DNA from: Latrodectus hesperus
Lineage: Eukaryota; Arthropoda; Arachnida; Araneae; Theridiidae
Assembly (NCBI GenBank): GCA_037975125.1
Contig: CM075857.1
Location: forward strand, 71,519,474 to 71,583,473
Length of the DNA stretch: 64,000 nucleotides
Reading direction: 5' to 3'
Part shown: one piece after another, positions 47,551 through 64,000 of the stretch
Numbering within the stretch: position 1 is the first letter of the stretch
Layout of the letters: every line of letters starts with the position of its first letter
Program-made: the position numbers and the translations under genes
Notes under the pieces: model-generated
What the model was told of the DNA's origin: nothing
What the model saw: only the letters and a program-made list of their open reading frames with translations
Database searches by the model: none

Positions 47551-48480
47551 ACCTGGTAGATTTCACACGTGGAAGAGTGAATGGAAATCTAGAAGAGGGA
47601 CGTTATATGATTAGTTTAAATAAAAAAGAATAAACAAAAGTGCTTAGAAAGCTTTTCAAACCGTTTGATTAGAAAAGCTAAGGATGGTCACCTTCGCAAA
47701 ACAAGTGCAGTGTCGGCTGATGTATCGTCCTGCAGGCAAAAAGTTCTCGAAACTAGTGAATAAGCGCCATTGCAAAGCAATTGTGGATGGGAGTTGGGGA
47801 ATGTCTCAGTTTATCCTGACCAGATGCTGTCACAAAAGTAAGAGTATTTGTCCAAAATCATGAACGTTGTATATCATTGAAAGATAGTCATTGGCGTTTT
47901 TGTATAGAATGGTGGAAAGGAGATAAAAACTAAGCATCTCATTGATAGACTTACGTCCTCTTTACGAATAAGTTTTGTTACAGTGCCACAAGCATACTTC
48001 AATGCCAATTAATTTTGAAAAAGGTCGTGATATAATTTTATTCCAACAATATCACGGTAAAAATCAAGCTGAAGTTGTCGTCTGTCAAGGTATTATTCTG
48101 AAAGTTCCGACTGAACTACAAGTTTACGATGGAAGTTCTGTAATCGAAAATCAATATTGCAAATAGGTGATACTTACTCCTGTGTTTGTTCTGAGGTTCT
48201 ATTAGAACAGACTTCATATTAATGGACATTGCATGGTCTCTCCGAACTCCTGCTCTTTAGCAGCTACTGTAAATAGAAGATACCTCTCGAATGGATTGTA
48301 AAACTTATTACCCAGTGATTTAAATACCATAGAACATGGAAGATATGTTCATAGTTTGGGGAGGCACAGTGAGGCCTTCGTGGAATACAGTACAAAAGAA
48401 ATGGATGTTGATTGAGGAATGGACAAACTCTTACCTCAAGAACTGTTGGAGAATTTAGTGCTGAGTATGAAGGCAAATAA
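47551..48480 (+). pseudogene. Degenerate Tc1-like transposase
   Basis: In changing frames the plus strand follows a Tc1-family transposase: a start like L-x-D-F-x-R-G-R-V-x-G-x-x-E-E-G-R (VDFTRGRVNGNLEEGR-like, 47555-47605), KDGHLRKTSAVSADV (47670-47725, equivalent to the R-K-T linker), SLKDSHWRFCIEWWKGDKN (47875-47930, equivalent to H-x-x-x-R-L-x-W-C-x-x-H-x-N-W), then NFEKGRDIILFQQ (48010-48050), GIILKVPTELQVYDGSSVIE and NQYCK (48090-48166, equivalent to G-I-x-L-N-G-R-T-x-L-x-V-F-x-x-G-x-V-x-x-x-x-Y-C), LLPSDLNTIEHGRYVHSLGR (48305-48365, equivalent to the S-P-D-L-N-P-I-E-H-x-W-D-x-L-G-R catalytic E region) and LLPQELLENLVLSMKANK (48425-48478). Many stops and shifts are present, and the second catalytic D-D-N-A-R-P-H motif is destroyed. 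No terminal repeats identified. Confidence 0.75.
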
Positions 48481-49637
48481 ATTATTTCAGTAAATGGAAA
48501 ACATATCCCTCACTAAAGAATATTTGCATGTTTTTTTTTCTTATCAGAAATATAATCAAGTATTATGATACCAGTAAAATCTATTTTTGCTCGATTTCTT
48601 ACTCAATGCTTTGCATTCATTTTTGCTCAACTGTGTTTCATACATTGCTCAAGTATAAAATGCTCTCACTCATTTCTGAATTTTATGACTCTCAGATGAA
48701 TTTTACAAAGTTATTGCAAAAAAAAGGTTGTTTTGCTAGAAGTATGTTTGCCATTTACTTGTATGATTATTATTTTTGACGTTTAATTCTTGACAAAATT
48801 ATAAAATCAAACATAAGCCAAATATAGGCCCTCATAATATAGTTATATGGAGCTATTTGTGCGTATCATGAATTGTATCACAAATATTTGCTATAGAATA
48901 AAAATCAGAATACCTATATTGTTTATATCTTTGATGAGACATCATTTCAAGAAAATTGTTATAAAGTTTACTCTTCGACTACAAGCATTTTGAAATCTTA
49001 TTAAAGACATATACATTAATAATTATGTTTAAAGTATGTTTGATTTTAGAAATATATTGTAAGGTCCTATTCAATATTCCACGAAAAGTTTACTATGGAA
49101 AATATATATATTATAATAGTCGAGAATAACTAAACATAAAACTAAAATCATTCTTCATGGTTGACTTAATAATATTTTCAATTTATACGGAATTAATTTT
49201 GAATTGGTGAAATGTCTATTCCAAGTTTGATTAACGCTTTACTAAATTTTTTATTTTTGATGTAATTAATTTTTTTAGTGAAGCACGAGAAAATACAATT
49301 TTCCAAAGATAAACCTGTTCATCTGAATTTTATATAATGTATAGAAGTAATACCAAATATTAAAATAGGAAGATGCCGAAAATAATGTAATGGAAAAATT
49401 TAAGAAAAAAATCTAAGTATATAATAATAATTTTCTTAGAAAAGTTTGCTTAGTAAACTAAAAACTACGCATTTTATTATGTAATTGGTAATGTAATAAA
49501 CAAATAGTGGTTTTTTGCATGATGAATTATTTTACTGAAATAAATATCTTTACTAAATCAATGTGATTAAATGTTATGATTATTTTATATAGTTTTTATA
49601 AATGTTACTTTATTTACGTTGTTTAATATTATATTAT
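48481..49637. other. AT-rich non-coding stretch
   Basis: Nothing supportable. The 83-codon frame at 48528-48779 is Phe/Tyr/Ser-rich and unrecognised. Confidence 0.55.
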
Positions 49638-49649
49638 AATTAAATTATT
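49638..49649 (+). repeat. Left target-site duplication of the SINE
   Basis: AATTAAATTATT; the partner AATTAAACTATT is at 49933-49944 (11 of 12 bases identical). Confidence 0.75.
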
Positions 49650-49932
49650 GCCGACTAACTTGTCTAGTGGTCAGCATGCCTGACTACGGATAAGGAGGTC
49701 CTGGGTTCGAATACCGGTTCGGGCATGGATGTACTTTCTCTCTCTATCTATCCTGTCTTTGTCATTTCCTTGTAAGAATGAGGTGTGAATGATTGCCTAT
49801 TCGATAAACGGATCCCTATGGCATGTGTGTACTGAGGAAGTCGGACTCCACGCAAAAAATATGGTTCAGTTGGAAAAGTGGAGCATTGCACCCCATTTGC
49901 CAGCCTAGCTAGCACACGACAATGAATGAATG
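49650..49932 (+). mobile_element. Full-length tRNA-derived SINE, 283 bp
   Basis: The head reads GCCGACTAACTTGTCTAGTG then GTCAGCATGCC (A box), and GGTCCTGGGTTCGAATACCG (B box, GGTTCGAANNC with one extra base). That is a tRNA-like internal RNA polymerase III promoter. A non-tRNA body follows, GC-richer than the flanks, and the element ends in an (AATG)n-type tail (AATGAATGAATG) at 49921-49932. A 12-bp target-site duplication with one mismatch flanks it exactly. The near-perfect duplication and preserved boxes suggest insertion was fairly recent. Mobilisation would depend on a partner LINE; the tail type suggests one that uses microsatellite 3' ends rather than poly(A). Confidence 0.85.
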
Positions 49933-49944
49933 AATTAAACTATT
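49933..49944 (+). repeat. Right target-site duplication of the SINE
   Basis: AATTAAACTATT, one mismatch from the left copy. Confidence 0.75.
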
Positions 49945-50804
49945 TTAAGAACTAGTAAAAATATTGAATATCTTTTCATAGGTGATCCATATTTCTTTTT
50001 CAATGAATCAGCGAAATCTATTAAGAATGCAGTTTATTTGTTTAAATATTTTAATAAAATTTTTATCGCGTTAAAATAACGAATATTATCTAACATACAT
50101 TTATGTTTTTCTCTTATTTATATTTCGTAAACAAATAATAAAGTGTGGATGTACTCAATTTTGCAAGAATTTCATGTTTCTTAAAAGGCATGTTTGGTTA
50201 GAGAAGGTATATGCAAATATTATGTATTGTTTAAAATTTTTATCCATTGTAAAAATTTGGTTAAATACTATAAAAGTATCGCCAAATTATTTATAACTGT
50301 ATTATTAAATATAAATTTTAAGAGATAAATGTTTCATCATTACTATGAAAATTTATTATTTAATATCAATGTATTTAAATAAACTGCAGGATACTTTTCC
50401 ATTATACCATTGTAGATAATATCTCTTACGAAAAAGGAAACAATCGTAAATTACTGTAGCAAATATTCCATTCTCATCATGCACTGTTTAAAAAAAATAC
50501 TTCTTCAGAATATACTAAAAATAATGCAAACATTTTATTTAAACTTTATAAAGTAAATAATTTTTACTTATTGACAAAAAGTATATAAACACTAATATGT
50601 TTTTTTGGCAGAAACTGGTAAGCAATCGAATTGATGTTGGATTATGTAGGTATAAAGTAATAGCACATTTTTCAATGAAACCAATTATTTGGTTTCATTT
50701 TTTAAAACATTTTTCAACGAGAAAACTATTAAATATTGTTTACATCAAAAAATATTTGTTTCATTTTTCAACATACATACATTGTTTTATCTATAGTAGT
50801 AACA

Positions 50805-50905
<101 letters not shown>

Positions 50906-52290
50906 GAACATATCATTAAGAAGCGATAAGATCATAATATATTGTTGTTTATTATTTATTTCGTTATATAATTTTCGAAATACCTCAAATGCTAATTAAG
51001 ATTTCTGCAGAAGATTCTTAATTAACTTTGACTATGTTGAAGAGGTGATTTAATTAGGTTTCGAGAAAAGATACTTTGGATAATTGCATAATATGGAAGA
51101 ATAAAAGGATGAAACTTTTTTTAAATAAATAATGCAAGCAATTGTTATAATATGTAAATAAAAAAATTTAAGAAGTAATTAGTTACTGAATTTTTCATTA
51201 TACATTGTTTTATCTTTGAATTTTATTCTTACATAAAATCTTAACAAATATGCAATGCCCTGTGATTAAAACTTTTTATATTACATGATGCATATACATG
51301 ATGCACTATGTATATGAAATGTATACATTCTGTAGGAAGTTAAACTGATTATTCCTAGTTTAGCAAAATTAAGCGATGCAACTTTTTATAAAATTTATAT
51401 AACTTGCATATGCACATAACAGAAATGTTATATTTTTATTTTTATCATCCATTTTTTCTATGAAATAGTAGCAGGCAATTTATATGGGAAACATCTTCAT
51501 ACCATTTTCTATATTATAAGCAGCAAGCTTTTTATGAATTCTCAATATGTAGATAACAAAAGATCCAATGAAGAAAAAAATATCATGATTCTTATTATAG
51601 TTATAAATGAATATCTCTAGTGTTTTAGTTAGAGAAGTTTGGATCACATGTTTATTTCTATACAATTTGCTACTTTGGAAAATAAATTCATAAATTTGTT
51701 TTTCTTAAAATTTCTTGAAATTATATCAAAGAAACTAAAAAATGGAGTTTCTTATCATGATACGAGTTTACATAATATTTAAATAAATGAAAAAGTCATG
51801 GACGTTAATTCTTTGCTACAAGGGAGTCAATATCATATTTTAAATTTTGACGTGAATTATGCATGCGATCAGAAATAACATAGACAAAACTGGCATGAAA
51901 CTCTTAAAAACTTTTCCTTAAGCAGAATAGCTATCTGTTATTGCTTAAAATATTAAATTTAATGATAAATGTTACGAAGCATGTAATTCTTCCCTGTGTA
52001 TCTGTCAAGAATAGCTTTTTCCCAGTAAGAAAAGAAAATTTAGTTTGAAATTTAAAATCAATTGCATGGTTTAGTGATGATGATAAATCCAATACTATAA
52101 ATGAAAAGTTAAAAATTGTTAATTATTAACAACTCATTGCAATTAATTTTATGAAAAGATTGAAAACGAAAATATCATTAGTATGCCTTAGATTTACGTA
52201 TAAATGTGTACAATGTATGTAAAATGTAGCGTATAAATGTGTTTACGTATAAATGATGTACAGAAATGTATCATCAAAATACATTCCTTT

Positions 52291-52294
<4 letters not shown>

Positions 52295-52384
<90 letters not shown>
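52295..52384. repeat. (TA)n microsatellite, 90 bp
   Basis: Pure TA dinucleotides between TTTTGCC and CAACAATTAAG. Confidence 0.98.
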
Positions 52385-52386
<2 letters not shown>

Positions 52387-52779
52387 ACAATTAAGTATAT
52401 TTCAGTTAAAACTGAAAAATCCATTAAGATACTCTCTTTTTTTAAATAATTTTTTTAAACCCACTTTTTTTAAATAATTTCTTTTTATATAAATATTAGA
52501 GAACTTGAGGGAAAATATATAAAGGTAATGGGTTTCTAATATATAGGGTGATCTTTTTTAAAGTGACAGTGTTTGAAGCACCCTGTAGCGCGATCTAATA
52601 TAGCCTGAATGGCACTAAGCTTGGTATTCAGATTAACCAAGACACGGGAAAAATGATTCCATGAAAAAAAATTTTAGTTCGAAAAATCGCAGCTAGGTCA
52701 TTTTGTAGCGCTTTACAATGTATAAAATGTGAGAAAAAGAAATACTGACACATACAATCGTACAATTAAATTAGTAATG

Positions 52780-52789
52780 TTTATTTATT
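52780..52789 (-). terminator. Overlapping AATAAA poly(A) signals of the deletion derivative
   Basis: TTTATTTATT on the plus strand gives two overlapping AATAAA on the minus strand, starting 5 bases after the transposase stop codon at 52794-52796. Confidence 0.6.
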
Positions 52790-52793
52790 GCTT

Positions 52794-53001
52794 TAACTTC
52801 CCCGGTGAGGAATTAGTCCACATTCCATGTGAGCTCCGTTCTCAGAAATAACACCATGCATTCTGCGCACAGCGTTCCCCACAGACGAACGTAACATGTT
52901 ACGAGAAATATTCCGCACTGTGTTTGTTATGTTGTCCTTTAGAATAGACAAATTTGATACTCCACCAACATAAACGCATGTTCCGGTAATGTGAGAGGCA
53001 T
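52794..53001 (-). pseudogene. Transposase fused from its N- and C-terminal ends by deletion
   Basis: From the ATG at 53001 (minus strand) the frame reads MPLTLPEHAFMLVEYQIC, typical of the first residues of a DUF4817 transposase (x-L-T-x-P-E-x-A-F-M-hydrophobic-x-x-Y). It stops almost at once at 52939-52941. In the overlapping frame from 52942 to the stop at 52794 it reads LKDNITNTVRNISRNMLRSS, then VGNAVRRMHGVISENGAH and a short tail, which is the classical C-terminus (L-K-x-x-I-x-x-x-V-x-x-I-x-x-x-M-L-x-x-x-x-x-x-x-x-x-R-x-x-x-C-I-x-x-x-G-x-H). So about 18 N-terminal and 48 C-terminal residues are kept, out of frame with each other, and roughly 280 residues including all catalytic Asps are lost. 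A 74-codon frame (52899-53123) crosses the same DNA in another frame and is not the gene. Confidence 0.8.
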
Positions 53002-53060
53002 GGCCACTGGAGCTCGTTTATTTCAGCTGAGATTATTTGTCGGATCTGTCTACTACTTGC

Positions 53061-53067
53061 TTTTATA
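53061..53067 (-). promoter_or_regulatory. TATA box retained upstream of the deleted transposase
   Basis: Minus-strand TATAAAA lies about 60 bases upstream of the ATG at 53001. No perfect arthropod initiator is found 30 bases downstream. Confidence 0.5.
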
Positions 53068-53321
53068 GCCCCTATTACTGGCACTGTCATCGAACAACAT
53101 TTACATTTTGCTTTGATACCCATGTTTTATGCTAATTCTTGCTATTGTAAACTACAGCAGCGCAACAAAATGCCCTAGCGATGACTTTTGAACTAAAACT
53201 TTTTTACGGAATTTTTTTCCATGTCTTGATTAGTCTAAATACCAAGTTTTGTGTCATTTAGTCTATTAGATCGCGCTACAGGACGCTCCAAACACTGTCG
53301 CTTTAAAAAGATCACCTTGTA

Positions 53322-55022
<1,701 letters not shown>

Positions 55023-55169
55023 TTTGTTACCTCATTATTGGAAATTATTACAGATAAAGTTTAAATTATTTAATTATAGTTTTGAAATAAGAAGAAAATA
55101 CTATTTACATATTTACAAATGAATATCAAATAATAATAAAACATCATTTTAATTAATAATTCAAAGTAG

Positions 55170-55283
55170 ATTGTCCGATATCAAATAGTACGCTTTATTT
55201 AGACTCTCCTCGTTGTATTCTCTCCAACACACATATGTTCGGTGGCAAGTTGTGAATGGCCCACTGGTGGCGCCCAATCCCAT
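55170..55283 (-). mobile_element. LTR-like fragment, minus strand (tentative)
   Basis: On the minus strand the segment begins GGGATTGGGCGCCACCAGTG, is GC-richer than its flanks, carries AATAAA (CTAAATAAAGCG, near 55193-55204) and fades into AT-rich DNA after GGACAATCTAC. Starts of the type TGTTGG-GCGCCACC and a mid-element AATAAA are familiar from arthropod BEL/Pao or Gypsy long terminal repeats. The array of TA repeats replaces whatever preceded it. No second LTR, primer-binding site or internal coding region is present, so at most this is a partial solo LTR. Confidence 0.35.
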
Positions 55284-55284
55284 A

Positions 55285-55364
<80 letters not shown>

Positions 55365-55381
55365 GTATATATATATATATT
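55282..55381. repeat. (TA)n microsatellite with TATG interruptions
   Basis: TA dinucleotides broken by a G near 55290 and by TTATG near 55361-55365. Confidence 0.97.
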
Positions 55382-60239
<4,858 letters not shown>

Positions 60240-60312
60240 GCGCACGGAGGAATAATGCATACGACAGACACAAGACACTGCTCAATGATGAGAACACATA
60301 GAGAAAAAAATC

Positions 60313-60318
60313 TTTATT
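60313..60318 (-). terminator. Transposase poly(A) signal
   Basis: Minus-strand AATAAA begins 5 bases after the transposase stop codon (60323-60325). The tight spacing resembles that in the deletion derivative at 52780. Confidence 0.75.
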
Positions 60319-60322
60319 AATT

Positions 60323-61402
60323 TCAAACATTTTCCACATGAGTGCCATCACAGGCAATTACGCATTGCATGCGGGAGACGGTGGACAATGTCGCTGCACG
60401 CAACATGACACGAGGGATGTTTCCAATCTCACGCCGTATAGAATCCTTTAAGTCCGACAATGTTTGAGGATTGCACAGATAAACTCTGGATTTGAGATAG
60501 CCCCAAAACCAGAAATCGATAGGTGTCAGATCTGGGGATCGCGCAGGCCACGGAAAAGGATAATAGCGTGAGATGATGCGATCACCAAAATGCTGATCCA
60601 GGAGCCTTTTAACTGACCTCGCTATATGTGGAGGTGCGCCATCTTGCATCCAAACAATGTCATTGAGTGCATTCAGCCGACGCAACTCCGGTAAGACATA
60701 ATTTTTCAGCATGGCTGCATACCGAGGGCCCGTTACAGAATATGTTGCAGGGCCAGTCGGGGTCGTTTCCTCAAAGAAGAACGGGCCCAGAAGAAATGTA
60801 GCTGTAATGCCGCACCACGCAGTCACTTTGGCGTCAAATAATGGTACTGGCGCGACAGCATGATGATTCGTCTCTCCCCAGTGCACACAATTCTTTGTGT
60901 TAATGCTGCCATTTAAGGTGAAATGCGCCTCGTCCGTCCATAGTATGTGAAGTGGCCAGTCGTTATCCGCATCATATCGTAACAAAAATGCATTTGCGAA
61001 GTCCAGACGTTGTTGTGGGTCACTCGGCTCCAACATCTGGACGCGCTGGAACCAATAGGGAAACATGTGAAGTACCGAGCGCAAGAGCTTGCGGACCGTT
61101 GAGTTCGGAATATCCAACACGCGCGCTATGCCTCTTGCGATTTCTGTGTGTCCTGCAGTCACTGTATGGTGCACTTCCGTGACAACCTCCTCAGAAACAG
61201 TTGGCCGTCCGGAGCGCTGTTTGTCACAGGTGCAGCCTGTATCTTCGAATTTCCGCACTAAATCACGCAGAGCTTGCAGAGTACATGGGCCGCGTCGTTG
61301 TCGATGATTGCGACGATACACACGCAAGGCTTCCGCAGCGTTCATCCCATTTTGGTAATAGAGTTTGATCAATTCACCGCGAACTTTCATAGGAAGACTC
61401 AT
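60323..61402 (-). CDS. Mariner-type DD41D transposase, 359 aa, intact frame
   Basis: Cut-and-paste transposase of the IS630-Tc1-mariner superfamily. In this superfamily the enzyme binds the element's inverted repeats, excises it and inserts it at TA in nuclear DNA. Domains by eye: residues 5-55, a DUF4817-type helix-turn-helix (ELIKLYYQNGMNAAEALRVY); GRP linker at 65-67; a second HTH at about 86-112 (EIARGIARVLDIPNSTVRKL); then the DDE/D catalytic core with D157 in WTDEAHF, D254 in WMQDGAPPHIA and D296 in SPDLTPIDFWFWG. Forty-one residues lie between the second and third Asp (DD41D). The C-terminus ends CVIACDGTHVENV. The ATG at 61402 is preferred because it lies 27 bases after a good initiator and the reading frame has no family-like residues upstream. 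A second Met at residue 5 is possible. Length is normal for the family, with no stop, frameshift or missing catalytic residue. Very confident as a transposase; the exact family name is inference from spacing. Confidence 0.95.
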   Translation of the reverse strand: MSLPMKVRGELIKLYYQNGMNAAEALRVYRRNHRQRRGPCTLQALRDLVRKFEDTGCTCDKQRSGRPTVSEEVVTEVHHTVTAGHTEIARGIARVLDIPNSTVRKLLRSVLHMFPYWFQRVQMLEPSDPQQRLDFANAFLLRYDADNDWPLHILWTDEAHFTLNGSINTKNCVHWGETNHHAVAPVPLFDAKVTAWCGITATFLLGPFFFEETTPTGPATYSVTGPRYAAMLKNYVLPELRRLNALNDIVWMQDGAPPHIARSVKRLLDQHFGDRIISRYYPFPWPARSPDLTPIDFWFWGYLKSRVYLCNPQTLSDLKDSIRREIGNIPRVMLRAATLSTVSRMQCVIACDGTHVENV

Positions 61403-61425
61403 ATCGTCGGCATGTGCGAGTTCCC

Positions 61426-61431
61426 GAATGA
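61426..61431 (-). promoter_or_regulatory. Initiator (TCATTC) of the transposase gene
   Basis: Minus-strand TCATTC fits the arthropod initiator TCAKTY. Its A at 61429 lies 32 bases after the first T of the TATA box, the standard spacing, and 27 bases before the ATG. Confidence 0.65.
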
Positions 61432-61452
61432 CGACTTCGCATACCCGCTTGG

Positions 61453-61461
61453 TATTTTATA
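61453..61461 (-). promoter_or_regulatory. TATA box of the transposase gene
   Basis: Minus-strand TATAAAATA in the unique region between the right inverted repeat and the gene. With the initiator at 61426-61431 it makes a textbook RNA polymerase II core promoter. Confidence 0.75.
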
Positions 61462-61569
61462 GGTTTCCTACGCTGAATATCTGGCGACCGGCTTTCTGTG
61501 ATTGGTTTCTTGACTCTGTCACATGCAAATTTATTGCTTGCGCCCAGATCGTGTTTTATTGGCCGGTTT

Positions 61570-61870
61570 TCAGAACTCTTTTTTGTGTTTGCAGAACACG
61601 TCCGATTTTAGACATATCCGTACCGTTTCAACGCTATTTAGGGTTTTCGCATGGTTTAAACATTTTGCGATGGTAAAAAGTAGACGTTGCCATTCGAAAA
61701 TTTCGAGTTTCTGTCACTATAACTGTAACCGCGAGGGCCACTGTGTTGCCATTCACAGAATCTCGAGCGCATATCTCAAAAGAACTATATTTGAAATATC
61801 ATCTTGATCGGTTAAATAGAATGGACGCTAGAAGTGCAGATGTTGGCAAAGTTTTTTTATAATCACCTTG
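61570..61870 (-). repeat. Right terminal inverted repeat, about 300 bp
   Basis: Reverse complement of 59939-60239 with very few differences in the outer 200 bases. The inner limit is gradual (TGTTTGCAGAACACGTCC near 61590-61605 is still alignable to the left arm). Confidence 0.93.

Positions 61871-64000
<2,130 letters not shown>

Larger units (their letters stand above)
52544..53319 (-). mobile_element. Mariner internal-deletion derivative, 776 bp, bordered by TA
   Basis: The left end, TAGGGTGATCTTTTTTAAAG, and the reverse complement of the right end, CAAGGTGATCTTTTTAAAGC, start imperfect terminal inverted repeats of about 170 bp (shared blocks include GACAGTGTTTG, TGTAGCGCGATCTAATA and CATTTTGT-GCGC). 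TA dinucleotides lie outside both ends (52542-52543 and 53320-53321), as expected for the IS630-Tc1-mariner superfamily. The unique interior (about 52720-53160) is GC-richer and on the minus strand keeps a TATA box, a transposase start, a transposase end and a poly(A) signal, with the middle removed. The outer termini (GGGTGATC) are like, but not the same as, those of the intact element at 59939, so the two are cousins rather than parent and derivative. Confidence 0.85.

Noticed and set aside
60952..61307. Plus-strand frames opposite the transposase
   Set aside because: Antisense shadows of the intact transposase with no domain or initiation support.

Overview
This window looks like intergenic or intronic DNA from a large, strongly AT-rich animal genome. 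It is almost certainly an arthropod, and an arachnid (spider or scorpion) is my best guess. That guess rests on base composition, on transposases with an N-terminal DUF4817-type helix-turn-helix, on a KRBA2-like integrase relic, on LINE fragments ending in an RNase H domain plus a Cys-rich tail, and on tRNA-derived SINEs. These families are compared from memory, and none of them fixes the species. No host protein-coding exon, tRNA or rRNA gene could be recognised.

Only one gene looks intact: a 359-residue mariner-type transposase on the minus strand at 60323-61402. It carries a D157/D254/D296 triad (DD41D spacing), has its own TATA box, initiator and poly(A) signal, and sits inside a 1932-bp element (59939-61870) with terminal inverted repeats of about 300 bp. 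The element lies within a long (TA)n array and is bordered by TA. It appears recent and possibly functional.

The other coding-like sequence is decayed mobile DNA. In order: a 617-bp deletion-derived mariner MITE (935-1551); a doubtful LINE tail (about 3440-3860); a LINE RNase H region (12648-13440, minus); a hAT 3' end (17531-17860, minus); a second LINE tail (17965-18330, minus); a KRBA2-like integrase relic (20350-21320, plus); a DD34D mariner pseudogene (28715-29705, plus); a tRNA-derived SINE (39200-39572, minus); an orphan mariner C-terminus (43018-43150, minus); a SINE-like segment (43621-43830); a Tc1-like pseudogene (47551-48480, plus); a full-length SINE with a 12-bp target-site duplication (49650-49932); a 776-bp mariner deletion derivative (52544-53319); and an LTR-like fragment (about 55170-55283).

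Simple repeats are very prominent. Ten long (TA)n arrays of about 65 to 450 bp, plus a shorter one at 6230, punctuate the window, and several abut transposon ends. The rest is AT-rich sequence without sustained reading frames. Smaller structures include a 160-bp tandem duplication at 27303, a 30-bp-arm hairpin at 30990 and a 16-bp-arm hairpin at 37215. I found no new multi-gene system. The most informative theme is the set of mariner elements at different stages: intact, deletion-derived with promoter retained, and relic.
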